A stretch of 64,000 nucleotides of DNA from JACDCP01 sp050740235 (GTDB lineage Bacteria > Pseudomonadota > Gammaproteobacteria > Steroidobacterales > JACDCP01), in NCBI GenBank assembly GCA_050740235.1, contig JBOIDB010000072.1:9816-73815 (forward strand), given 5' to 3'. Shown piece by piece: positions 44,006 to 52,021 of the stretch (its first letter is position 1; every line of letters begins with the position of its first letter). The position numbers and the translations under genes are program-made. Below the pieces are notes generated by a model that was not told the origin of the DNA, did not search any database, and saw only the letters and a program-made list of their open reading frames with translations.

Positions 44006-44087
44006 GGCCTCATCGCAAGACTGAATCCTTGCCGGCCGAATCGGTCGGAGTTCGTGACCGGCCTGTAGTGACGCAAGGAAAGCCTTT

Positions 44088-45542
44088 TTGCGATCGACTG
44101 TCATTTCATTCGCTGTTCTTGCGGCTTGCGCGTGCGGGCCGCTCGAGCCTGCGGCTGCGGCCACGCTTCATCGCTACACGGCGAGCGTCGATCCGAAGCT
44201 CGAATCGATCGAGGTCCGCGCCTGTTTCGACGGCCCTGCACCTTCTCGGCTCGTGGCTTCTCGTGCCGCCACAGGAGCGCTCGCGCGCATTCCCCGAGTT
44301 GACGGCAGCGCCGGCGCGGTGCGCCGGCTCCACGGAGAGTTGCGGCTCGAGGATCTGTCGGACGATGCGTGCATCCTCTATGCGACACGGCTTCGGGACG
44401 TCATCGAGCGCGAAGGCCGATGGCGAACGGCCGGCGGAGAGATCATCACGAGCGCGGACGATTGGCTATGGCGGCCGCGGGAGCTGCCTGAGGACGCGGA
44501 TATCGAGATTGCCTTTGTGACGGCAGAAGGCATGTCCGTCTCGGCACCATGGCCATTGATCGAGCGAGTGTCAGGTCGCAGCGTATACCGGGTCGGTCAT
44601 ACGTCTCGCTACTGGCCCGCGCGCGTGGCGTTCGGCGATTTCGATATCGACACGATCGAGGTGCCCGGGGCTCGCCTGCACCTGGCGCTGTTGCGCGGCA
44701 TCGGGCAGGCCGATCACGATGCAGTCCGGCGCTGGCTCGGCGAAGCGGCGACGGCCGTCAGTACTTTGTACGGCCGGTTTCCGCTCGACTCGGCACAGAT
44801 TCTCGTATTGCCCGCGAGCCGCAGCGGCGAGCCGGTGCCGTGGGCCCAGGTGCTGCGTGGCGGCGGGGCGTCCGCCCACTTCTTCATCAATGCCGTCGCC
44901 AGCGAAGCGGAACTGCGCAGCGACTGGACCGCGGCGCACGAGCTAAGTCATATGCTGATGCCGTACATCGACCGCGACGACGCCTGGCTTTCGGAAGGCT
45001 TTGCCAGCTATTTCCAGAACGTGTTGCGCGCCCGCGCCGGCCTTTTGAGTGCGGCCGAAGCATGGCAGAAGCTGGATCAGGGGTTTCAACGCGGCATCGA
45101 CGGCACGGTGGAAGGCCGGTCATTGCGCGAGGCGAGCGGCAGCATGAACCGGGATCACGCCTATATGCGTGTGTACTGGAGCGGAGCCGCAATCGCGCTC
45201 ATGGCCGACGTTCGCCTGCGGCAGCAGTCGGACAACCGGCAGTCGCTCGGCACGGCGCTCGAGGCGCTGGGCACGTGCTGCCTTCCCGGCACCCGCACCT
45301 GGAGCGCTCACGAGCTGTTCCTCGAGCTGGACGAGCTGACCGGCACCGACGTCTTCAGCGACCTGTACGCCAGGTACGCCGATGCGCGGAAGTTTCCGGA
45401 CCTGCGCGCCGTCTACGCGCAGCTCGGGCTCGTCGGCAGCGCCGATCGGTTGCGGCTCGAACCGGACGCGCCGATGGCAGGCGTGCGCGATGCGATCATG
45501 AGCGCGCCGCAGAAACTGGCGAACGGCAAACACCCGCAATAA
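44088..45542 (+). CDS. Secreted gluzincin-type metallopeptidase
   Basis: 484 residues. N-terminal signal rich in Ala/Cys (VLAACACG, possibly a lipoprotein). The zinc site is H284-E-L-S-H, with a Glu 15 residues on in WLSEGFASYF, as in M1/M61-type aminopeptidases. A beta-rich N-terminal domain precedes and a helical domain follows. The start is a TTG at 44088 after AAGGAAA; no better start gives the signal peptide. The substrate is unknown. Confidence 0.8.
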   Translation: MRSTVISFAVLAACACGPLEPAAAATLHRYTASVDPKLESIEVRACFDGPAPSRLVASRAATGALARIPRVDGSAGAVRRLHGELRLEDLSDDACILYATRLRDVIEREGRWRTAGGEIITSADDWLWRPRELPEDADIEIAFVTAEGMSVSAPWPLIERVSGRSVYRVGHTSRYWPARVAFGDFDIDTIEVPGARLHLALLRGIGQADHDAVRRWLGEAATAVSTLYGRFPLDSAQILVLPASRSGEPVPWAQVLRGGGASAHFFINAVASEAELRSDWTAAHELSHMLMPYIDRDDAWLSEGFASYFQNVLRARAGLLSAAEAWQKLDQGFQRGIDGTVEGRSLREASGSMNRDHAYMRVYWSGAAIALMADVRLRQQSDNRQSLGTALEALGTCCLPGTRTWSAHELFLELDELTGTDVFSDLYARYADARKFPDLRAVYAQLGLVGSADRLRLEPDAPMAGVRDAIMSAPQKLANGKHPQ

Positions 45543-45589
45543 AGCCGCCTTCATGCCATCCGGCGCGACGTGCGACAATCGCGTCCGCC

Positions 45590-46738
45590 ATGGGCAGCCA
45601 ACGACACTTGAAACCGGAAACGCTCGCGATACACGCCGGCCGCAGGCCGGGCGCGGAATCCGGCGCCGTCACCCCGCCGATCCACCTGTCGACGACTTAC
45701 GTGCGCGCGGCCGACGGCAGCCTGCTGCACGGACACAACTACAGCCGCGAATCCAATCCGACGCGCGACGCGCTCGAAGCCGGCCTCAGCGCCCTGGAAG
45801 GCGGCCGCGCCGCCGCGGCCTTCGCTTCAGGCTCTGCAGCGGCTCTGGCCGTCTTCAACACGGTGGACCCGGGCGGGCACATTGTCGCCTCCGCGGACGC
45901 CTATCACGGCATCGTCCGGCAACTCCGTGAGATCGTCGCCCGCTGGGGCACAGTGGTCTCGCTCGCCGATGCCAGCGATCCGGAGGCGGTGCGCGCGGCG
46001 ATGCGCAAGGACACGCGCCTGGTCTGGATCGAAACGCCGTCCAACCCGCTGCTCAAGATCACGGACATCGGCGCCCTTGCGGAAATTGCGCATTCCGGCG
46101 GGGGCGTCCTGGCCTGCGACAACACGTTCGCGACCCCGATCCTGCAGCAACCGCTCGCGCTCGGCGCGGATCTCGTCGTGCACAGCACGACGAAATACAT
46201 CGGCGGGCACAGCGATATCGTCGGCGGTGTGGTCGTCGCCCGCGAGAACGACGAGCGCTTTGCGCGAATCCGGCACTTTCAGGCGATCGGGGGCGCGGCG
46301 CCTTCGCCGTTCGATTGCTGGCTGCTCCAGCGCAGTATTGCCACATTGCCGTGTCGAGTCCGCACCCAATCCGAGTCGGCGGCAACCATTGCGCAGTTCC
46401 TGATGCGACGCACGGACGTCGAGAGCACGCTCTATCCCGGACTCTCGACCCATGCCGGGCACGCGCTGGCGGCGCGTCAGATGAAAGCGTTCGGCGGCAT
46501 GTTGTCCTTCTGCGTTCGGGGCGGCGCTGCGGAAGCACTGCGCGTCGCAGCCGGCGTTCGCCTGTTCACGCGCGCAACCAGTCTCGGCGGCATCGAGAGC
46601 CTGATCGAGCACCGCGCTTCCTCTGAAGGACCGCACACACGCGCGCCCGCCAATCTGCTGCGCCTGTCCATCGGGCTCGAGCATGCCGACGACCTGAAAG
46701 CTGATCTCGAGAACGCGCTCGACGCGGCCGCGCTCTAA
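45590..46738 (+). CDS. Cystathionine gamma-synthase-type PLP enzyme
   Basis: 382 residues. Cys/Met-metabolism PLP family: HAGRRPGAESGAVTPPIHLS near the N-terminus, NYSRESNPTRDALE, ETPSNPLLKITDI and the PLP lysine K202 in HSTTKYIGGHSD. These enzymes act in transsulfuration or O-acyl-homoserine sulfhydrylation; the exact member (MetB, MetC-like, MetZ) cannot be fixed from sequence. Single gene after the peptidase; a MITE-like element starts 3 bases after its stop. Confidence 0.9.
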   Translation: MGSQRHLKPETLAIHAGRRPGAESGAVTPPIHLSTTYVRAADGSLLHGHNYSRESNPTRDALEAGLSALEGGRAAAAFASGSAAALAVFNTVDPGGHIVASADAYHGIVRQLREIVARWGTVVSLADASDPEAVRAAMRKDTRLVWIETPSNPLLKITDIGALAEIAHSGGGVLACDNTFATPILQQPLALGADLVVHSTTKYIGGHSDIVGGVVVARENDERFARIRHFQAIGGAAPSPFDCWLLQRSIATLPCRVRTQSESAATIAQFLMRRTDVESTLYPGLSTHAGHALAARQMKAFGGMLSFCVRGGAAEALRVAAGVRLFTRATSLGGIESLIEHRASSEGPHTRAPANLLRLSIGLEHADDLKADLENALDAAAL

Positions 46739-46740
46739 CA

Positions 46741-46904
46741 GGATGTTGAAAAAGCCATCCATGGCTTTTTCACCTTTGCGATCCGAAAAGTGTGATTTTC
46801 GGATCGCAAGCATTTTCAAGAACTTGCAGTTCTCGAAAATGGCGATGCATCCATGCATCGCTTAGCAGGCTGCCAAAAAACAGAGTACTACAACAGCCTG
46901 CTAA
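46741..46904. mobile_element. MITE-like element of five hairpins
   Basis: Successive hairpins: GAAAAAGCCAT/ATGGCTTTTTC (46748-46771), GCGATCCGAAAA and complement (46778-46807), an imperfect one (46812-46840), GCGATGCAT/ATGCATCGC (46842-46861) and TTAGCAGGCTG/CAGCCTGCTAA (46862-46904). It has no coding capacity. A copy of hairpin 1 alone lies at 25543-25566. It fills the gap between convergent genes. Confidence 0.75.
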
Positions 46905-46955
46905 ACGCCGGTATGTCTTGATCCCGAATCCGGCACCGTGGACGGCGACATTCGC

Positions 46956-47735
46956 CTAATCGCGAATTCCCACGCCGCGATTCATCAGGAACAGGCTGAA
47001 ACCGAACAGCCCGACGACGAAACCGACGATGATCGCGTAGGCGGTGCCGAGGTTCACGTCGGAGACGCCCAGCACGCCGTAGCGGAACGCGTTCACCATG
47101 TAGAGGATCGGGTTGGCCTTCGACAAGTCCTGCCAGAACTCCGGCAACAGCGAGATCGAGTAGAACACACCGCCGAGGTAGGTGAGCGGCGTGAGAATGA
47201 ACGTGGGCACGATGGTGACGTCATCGAATTTGCGCGCGAATATGGCGTTGATGAAGCCGCCGAGCGAAAACACGACCGCGGTCAAAAGGACCACCGACAG
47301 CGTGATGAGCGGATGCTCGAGCTCGAGATCGGTGAACAGCAACGCGATCGCGGTCACGACGAGGCCGACGAGAAATCCGCGGGCGACGCCGCCGGCCACG
47401 TGGCCGAGGATGATCATCGAATTGGGCAGTGGAGAAACCAGCAGCTCCTCGATGTGCTTGCCGAACTTGGCGCCGAAGAACGACGAGACGACGTTGCCGT
47501 ACGAGTTGGTGATGATCGACATCATGATCAGCCCGGGCGCTATAAACTGCATGTAATCGAAGCCGCCCATCTCGCCTATGCGTGTGCCGATGAGGCTGCC
47601 GAAGATGACGAAGTACAGCGTCATGGTAATCGCCGGCGGCACGATGGTCTGCACCCAGATGCGCAGCACGCGCACGACCTCCTTGCGCAGGATCGTGTAG
47701 AGACCAATGAGGTCTTCCCTGATGCGCATGCTCAT
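46956..47735 (-). CDS. yadH: ABC-2 permease, YadH-like
   Basis: 259 residues, six membrane helices, with RIWVQTIVPPAITMTLYFVI, FIAPGLIMMSIITNSYGNV and LGGVFYSISLLPEFWQ typical of YadH. It works with YadG as an inner-membrane ABC exporter of unknown substrate. Its start overlaps the ATPase stop by 4 bases. Confidence 0.93.
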   Translation of the reverse strand: MSMRIREDLIGLYTILRKEVVRVLRIWVQTIVPPAITMTLYFVIFGSLIGTRIGEMGGFDYMQFIAPGLIMMSIITNSYGNVVSSFFGAKFGKHIEELLVSPLPNSMIILGHVAGGVARGFLVGLVVTAIALLFTDLELEHPLITLSVVLLTAVVFSLGGFINAIFARKFDDVTIVPTFILTPLTYLGGVFYSISLLPEFWQDLSKANPILYMVNAFRYGVLGVSDVNLGTAYAIIVGFVVGLFGFSLFLMNRGVGIRD

Positions 47736-48658
47736 GGCGCGACGGCACCCTTCGCTTCCACGAGGCGCATAAACAGTTCCTCGAGGCGATTCGTCTTGTT
47801 GCGCATGCTGAGCACATGCAGGTTTTGCTCGGTGAGCATCGCGAACAGGCTATTGATGCTGCGCTCGCGGGAGACGTCCACCTCGAGGCTCGTCTCGTCG
47901 ATCATACGCACTTCATAGCCGTCGAGCCTGGGCGGCGTCTGCACGTGCTCACGCAGGTTGAGCACGAAGGTTTCCATCGTGAGCTTGCGCAGCACGTTCG
48001 CCATGCGGTCGTGCTCGATGATTCGCCCGCCGTCGATGATCGCGATGTTGCGGCAGAGATTCTCGGCCTCCTCGAGATAATGCGTCGTCAGGATGATCGT
48101 CGTGCCTTCGCGGTTGATCTTGCGCATGAACCGCCACATGGAGCGACGGATCTCGATGTCGACGCCGGCCGTCGGCTCGTCGAGGATCAGCAGCCGCGGC
48201 TCGTGCACCAGCGCGCGAGCGATCATCAGGCGCCGCTTCATGCCGCCGGAGAGATTGCGGGAGATGTCGCCGCGTCTTTCCCATAGATACAGCTCTTTCA
48301 GATACTTCTCGGCGCGCTTCTTCGCGGCGCTGCGGGGTATGCCGTAATAGCCGGCCTGGTTGAGGACGATGTCGCCGACCTTCTCGAACTGGTTGAAGTT
48401 GATCTCCTGCGGCACGAGGCCGATGCAGGCCTTGGCCGCCTCCAGCTCGCGGTCGATGTCGTGATCGAACACCTGCACACTGCCGCCGGTCTTGTTCACG
48501 AGCGAGGTGACGATGCCGATGGCGGTGGTCTTGCCCGCGCCGTTCGGCCCGAGCAGGGCGAAGAAATCGCCCTCGGCTACTTCCAGGTCGATCCCTTTGA
48601 GGGCCTGAACACCATTGCGATACGTCTTGGAGAGGTTTGCGAGCCTGAGAGCCGACAT
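47732..48658 (-). CDS. yadG: ABC transporter ATPase, YadG-like
   Basis: 308 residues, the E. coli YadG length. Walker A GPNGAGKT at 37-44, signature NLSGGMKRR, Walker B LLILDEPTAGVD. It energises YadH; the two genes overlap and form an operon reading leftwards. Confidence 0.94.
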   Translation of the reverse strand: MSALRLANLSKTYRNGVQALKGIDLEVAEGDFFALLGPNGAGKTTAIGIVTSLVNKTGGSVQVFDHDIDRELEAAKACIGLVPQEINFNQFEKVGDIVLNQAGYYGIPRSAAKKRAEKYLKELYLWERRGDISRNLSGGMKRRLMIARALVHEPRLLILDEPTAGVDIEIRRSMWRFMRKINREGTTIILTTHYLEEAENLCRNIAIIDGGRIIEHDRMANVLRKLTMETFVLNLREHVQTPPRLDGYEVRMIDETSLEVDVSRERSINSLFAMLTEQNLHVLSMRNKTNRLEELFMRLVEAKGAVAP

Positions 48659-48703
48659 GGGGTCGGAATTATAGAGCCTCTCGCCCGCCTCTCCCCCGAC
48701 TTC

Positions 48704-49354
48704 TCAGATCGACGTGTCCGCCGGCCGCCGGCGCGCCGCGATGCGGCGAATGCGGCCGGTGCGCTCGGCACAATGCGCGCCCAGCAGCTGGGTGCCGAGC
48801 ACTCGCGCGGCGCCGAGCCGTGCCCGATCGCCGCTTTCGACGATTTCCATCAGATCCGTCCAGAAACTCGGATTGTCGTCGAACTGGGCGTGCAGCAAAC
48901 CTGGCGACTGAGCGGCCACGCGCAGGAGCTCCGCCACCGGCAGCGAGCGGAAAATGCGTGCAGCCGCCGGCGGCAGGCCGAAGCAGAGGCGCGCCGCGAT
49001 CGGATTGGTGGAGGTCAGATGCCACGCGTAAAAGAGGGCGAGCAGCGTGAATGCCTGCTGCCTCGGCTCGACTCGTACCGTCGATGGCCGCACCGCATAC
49101 TTGTAGGAAGGCCGCGCCTCGCGCACGGCGTTCCAGAACTCGAGGTCGTCGAATCGCAGGCCGAACAGCGGGAACGGGCAAGCGCAGAGATCCTCCAGCA
49201 GATGGCGCGGCAGTCGCGCGATCCGCGCGCCGAGCGTCGCCGCAAGGCTCGCGCCGGCACCACTTTCCTGCAGGTGCTTGAGGAGCTGCATGAACGCCAG
49301 GTTGAGATCGAAGACTTCGGCCAGCAGGCGGCGGGTGAGGACCGGCTCGTACAT
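48704..49354 (-). CDS. Tandem FlhD-like protein
   Basis: 216 residues. Residues 9-75 resemble enterobacterial FlhD: LLAEVFDLNLAFMQLL against FlhD's LLKHIYDINLSYLLLA, then an LP-x3-LLEDL helix and FGLRFDD against FlhD's HFRFDS. Residues 100-166 repeat the pattern: ARIFRSLPVAELLRVAA, then HAQFDDNPSFW, against ARIARLPRHLLEDLCA and LRFDDLEFW in the first half. So two FlhD-like units appear to be joined in one chain, followed by a basic tail (about 196-210). FlhD is normally a single-domain homodimer that binds FlhC. The gene is divergent from an FlhC-like gene, which strongly supports the call. I chose the ATG at 49352-49354; a GTG 15 codons upstream is possible. Confidence 0.7.
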   Translation of the reverse strand: MYEPVLTRRLLAEVFDLNLAFMQLLKHLQESGAGASLAATLGARIARLPRHLLEDLCACPFPLFGLRFDDLEFWNAVREARPSYKYAVRPSTVRVEPRQQAFTLLALFYAWHLTSTNPIAARLCFGLPPAAARIFRSLPVAELLRVAAQSPGLLHAQFDDNPSFWTDLMEIVESGDRARLGAARVLGTQLLGAHCAERTGRIRRIAARRRPADTSI

Positions 49355-49404
49355 CGTGCGAAAACTCCAGAGATGCTTGGGGTGGTCTGAAAATACCACT
49401 ATAC

Positions 49405-49433
49405 TTGACCAATATCAACATATGTGATAAAAC
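49405..49433 (+). promoter_or_regulatory. Candidate sigma-70 promoter of the FlhC-like gene
   Basis: TTGACC at 49405-49410 and TAAAAC at 49428-49433 with a 17-base spacer, in the only AT-rich stretch of the divergent gap (49389-49450). The region must also hold the promoter of the tandem FlhD-like gene. Confidence 0.4.
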
Positions 49434-49464
49434 GCCCACCGACATAACAAAAGGAAAAGCCGCC

Positions 49465-50040
49465 ATGCGCCTCACCGACGATCGGTATGCCCGCGAGCGC
49501 GCCCAGTTCGAGCTGGCCCTGAGGATGATCCGGCACGAGGCACGAACCATGACGATCCGGGCCTGTACGGGGCTCTCGGATGACCGGATCCGCAAGCTGT
49601 ACGCCACCTACTTCAAGCCGAATGCGCAATTCAAGGTGAAACGGCGCCGCGGCAAGTCGCCGCGACAGACCGCCTTTCTGGTGCGCAGCGCGCAGAACCA
49701 GCTCGAATCGACGACGCTGGTCATCCTGTTCGCGCTCTGCGCGCTCGTACGGGTCGGTCGCGACGGCCAGACGCTGGAAATCTCGAGCGACCGCGGGCTC
49801 GAAACCGGGCTACGCTTCTGCCGCGCCTATGAGACCTACGCGCGCTTGCACAGCCCGCCCCGGCTCTCATTCGAGTGGGCCTGGAACCTGCTCGGCGCGA
49901 TCACGCGGCCGCACGAGCTGTATCTGTCGAGCTGCGGGCGCTGCGAGAATGTCTACGTGCAGGATGCGCTCGCGCTCGATCCGCATATCTGCCCGTGCTG
50001 CCGCATCAAGTCCGCGGCCCGGCCGCCCGTCGCGATATAA
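49465..50040 (+). CDS. flhC: FlhC-like transcriptional regulator
   Basis: 191 residues; E. coli FlhC has 192. Conserved points: an early helix then LSDDRIRKLYATYF (FlhC: LSRGRLIKLYKEL), an AWNLLGAITRPHELYLSSC stretch (FlhC: AWTLVRFVESGMLQLSSC), and the FlhC zinc site as C157-x2-C160 and C176-x2-C179. FlhC supplies DNA recognition in the FlhD4C2 complex. The ATG at 49465 follows AAAAGGAAAA. No flagellar genes are in the window, so the target may be something else. The stop is directly followed by a palindromic repeat. Confidence 0.82.
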   Translation: MRLTDDRYARERAQFELALRMIRHEARTMTIRACTGLSDDRIRKLYATYFKPNAQFKVKRRRGKSPRQTAFLVRSAQNQLESTTLVILFALCALVRVGRDGQTLEISSDRGLETGLRFCRAYETYARLHSPPRLSFEWAWNLLGAITRPHELYLSSCGRCENVYVQDALALDPHICPCCRIKSAARPPVAI

Positions 50041-50044
50041 TTCA

Positions 50045-50134
50045 GGGGAAATGGGGACATTCCTGATTTTCTGAGCGAAACCAGCACCTCGGCTGTCGAA
50101 CGATCCCGAAAATCAGGAATGTCCCCAATTTCCC
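50045..50134. repeat. GGGGACAT-class repeat carrying the nudC start codon
   Basis: 27-base arms 50045-50071 (GGGGAAATGGGGACATTCCT...) and 50108-50134, complementary with one mismatch, around a 36-base loop. The right arm holds the nudC ATG at 50119-50121. Confidence 0.88.
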
Positions 50135-51030
50135 GGAAAGCCCCGCCCCTGCCGAACGTATTTTCCGGCCTGCACGTCGACCGCGTCGCGCACCGGCGAC
50201 GGGATTCGGCGTGGATCGAGCGCGCGCTGGTCTCCTCACGCACGCGCTTCGTGCCGGTACAGGACAAGCTGAGCCTCGTAAAGAACGGCGAGCCGCCTCG
50301 CCCGGTCCTTCTCGATCACGATCAGATTGCGCGAGCCGGCCTGCAGGCGGGCTCGCCGATCTATCTCGGCCGATTCGGCGGGCACGACTGTTTTGCCTGC
50401 GCTCTGACCGCCGACGCAGCACCCGCAGCCGACCTCGGTGGCGAGTTTCAGGATCTGCATCGGGTCGGCGCGCTGCTCGAAACCGCCGACGCCACGCTGC
50501 TCGCTTATGCGCGCGCCATGGTGCTTTGGCACCGGAATCACCGGCACTGCGGGCGCTGCGGCGCGCCGATCGCCATCACCGAAGCCGGCCACGTGCTGGT
50601 CTGCTCGGATGAGCAATGCGGCACACAGCAGTTTCCGCGCCTCGACCCTGCGATCATCGTGCTGGTCGCGGACGAGGAGCGCTGCCTGCTCGGACGCCAG
50701 GCCGGCTGGCCGGCCGGCCGCTACTCGACGATCGCCGGCTTCGTCGAGCCCGGTGAAAGCCTCGAGGATGCGGTCACGCGTGAAGTTCACGAAGAGACCG
50801 GCGTCGAAGTGCGCGACGTGCAATATCATTCATCGCAACCGTGGCCTTTTCCGGCATCGTTGATGCTCGGCTTCTCGGCGCGTCCTGCCAGCACGGCCAT
50901 CGAGCTTCACGACCGCGAGCTCGAGGACGCGCGCTGGTTCACCCGCGAGGAAATCGCCGCGGGCCGGGCGGGCTTCCCGCCCAAAGTCTCGATCTCGTTT
51001 CGCCTGGTCGAGGATTGGCTCTCGTCATAA
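50119..51030 (+). CDS. nudC: NADH pyrophosphatase NudC
   Basis: 303 residues. Zinc site C144/C147/C162/C167, Nudix box from G207 (GFVEPGESLEDAVTREVHEE then TG), and SQPWPFPAS at 239-247, the NudC hallmark. It cleaves NAD(H) and removes NAD caps from RNA. The start is the ATG in the repeat arm (MSPISRK); no ATG, GTG or TTG nearer the conserved part is clearly better. Predicted ribosome site AGGA lies almost on the ATG, which is too close. Confidence 0.92.
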   Translation: MSPISRKAPPLPNVFSGLHVDRVAHRRRDSAWIERALVSSRTRFVPVQDKLSLVKNGEPPRPVLLDHDQIARAGLQAGSPIYLGRFGGHDCFACALTADAAPAADLGGEFQDLHRVGALLETADATLLAYARAMVLWHRNHRHCGRCGAPIAITEAGHVLVCSDEQCGTQQFPRLDPAIIVLVADEERCLLGRQAGWPAGRYSTIAGFVEPGESLEDAVTREVHEETGVEVRDVQYHSSQPWPFPASLMLGFSARPASTAIELHDRELEDARWFTREEIAAGRAGFPPKVSISFRLVEDWLSS

Positions 51031-51060
51031 GTATTGCCGGTGCGGCGGTCGCGAGGCCGT

Positions 51061-51121
51061 ATTGTCCTACTTCCCTCGAGTCGCTCCCCGATACTCGCTT
51101 GGTCGAGGGAGTGGGGGCAAT
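51061..51121. repeat. Conserved-loop hairpin H4
   Basis: Core at 51079-51103 (AGTCGCTCCCCGATACTCG... TTGGT). Arms of 18 bases (51061-51078, 51104-51121) pair at 13 positions, best next to the core. Confidence 0.75.
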
Positions 51122-51140
51122 CCGCGACGCCTCGGTGGCA

Positions 51141-51211
51141 GCCGCTTATCCTCATCTGTTCCGACCGAGCCGGTATCGGGCGGCGAATCGGGACAGATGA
51201 GAATAAGCGGC
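51141..51211. repeat. Conserved-loop hairpin H5, divergent core
   Basis: 24-base arms (51141-51164, 51188-51211) with two mismatches. The 23-base centre keeps GTATCGGG and a GGCGA motif but otherwise differs from the family core. H4 and H5 fill the gap between nudC and the NRDE gene. Confidence 0.65.
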
Positions 51212-51247
51212 CTGCGGCGGATGCAAAAAACTGAATGGAGGGAGGCC

Positions 51248-52021
51248 ATGTGTCTGCTCGTATTCGCCCTCGACGCACATCCGCGCTACCGGCTCGTCTT
51301 CGCCGGCAATCGCGACGAGTATCATTCGCGCCCGACGGATCCGGCCGGCTGGTGGCGCGATCAGCCGGACGTGCTTGGCGGCCGCGATCTCGAAGCCGGC
51401 GGGACGTGGCTTGCCGTGTCCCGCGGCGGCCGCTTTGGCGTCGTCACGAATTACCGCGAGCTCACCGATGCCGGACCCGCAGCGCGCTCGCGCGGCGCGC
51501 TGGTGGCGGATTTCGCCGGCAGCCGGGCGACACCGGCCGAGTTCGGCGCTGCGCTCGCCGTGAACGCGCACCTCTATGCCGGGTACAGCCTGATTCTCGG
51601 CGACCGGGACGGGCTGCATTATTTTTCCAATCGCGCGCCGTCCTTGAGCCCGCTCGACCGCGGCGTTCATGGCCTCAGCAATGAGCGGCTGAATACGCCT
51701 TGGCCGAAGCTCGAGCGCACGCGCCGGCGTTTCGAGGATCTGCTGGCATCCGGCGAGCCCGAGCCCGACACGCTGCTCGGGATGCTGGCGGATCGGCAGC
51801 CTGCTGCCGATGGCGACCGGCCCGATACGGGCCTCGATCCGGCGCTCGAACGTCTGCTCTCCGCGCCCTTCGTCGTCAGTCCGAGCTACGGTACGCGCTC
51901 GAGCACCGTGGTGCTGGTGGATCGAGCAGACTCGGTGCGTTTCAAGGAACGCCGATTCGGACCGGACGGTGAATCGATCGGCGCGAGCGAGTTCGAGTTC
52001 CGCAGCGGCGTACCGCAATGA
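51248..52021 (+). CDS. NRDE-family (TANGO2-like) protein
   Basis: 257 residues. Starts MCLLVFALDAH with Cys2 as likely N-terminal nucleophile, the FAGNRDEYHSRP motif that names the family, and GGTWLAVSRGGRFGVVTNYR. Eukaryotic TANGO2 has been tied to lipid and heme handling; bacterial members are uncharacterised. ATG follows GGAGG. The stop overlaps the next start (ATGA). Confidence 0.9.
   Translation: MCLLVFALDAHPRYRLVFAGNRDEYHSRPTDPAGWWRDQPDVLGGRDLEAGGTWLAVSRGGRFGVVTNYRELTDAGPAARSRGALVADFAGSRATPAEFGAALAVNAHLYAGYSLILGDRDGLHYFSNRAPSLSPLDRGVHGLSNERLNTPWPKLERTRRRFEDLLASGEPEPDTLLGMLADRQPAADGDRPDTGLDPALERLLSAPFVVSPSYGTRSSTVVLVDRADSVRFKERRFGPDGESIGASEFEFRSGVPQ

Noticed and set aside
49352..49399. 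GTG at 49399 as start of the tandem FlhD-like protein
   Set aside because: The ATG at 49354 has a GGAG upstream and begins just before the FlhD-like domain; the GTG would add 15 unlike residues and reach into the promoter region.
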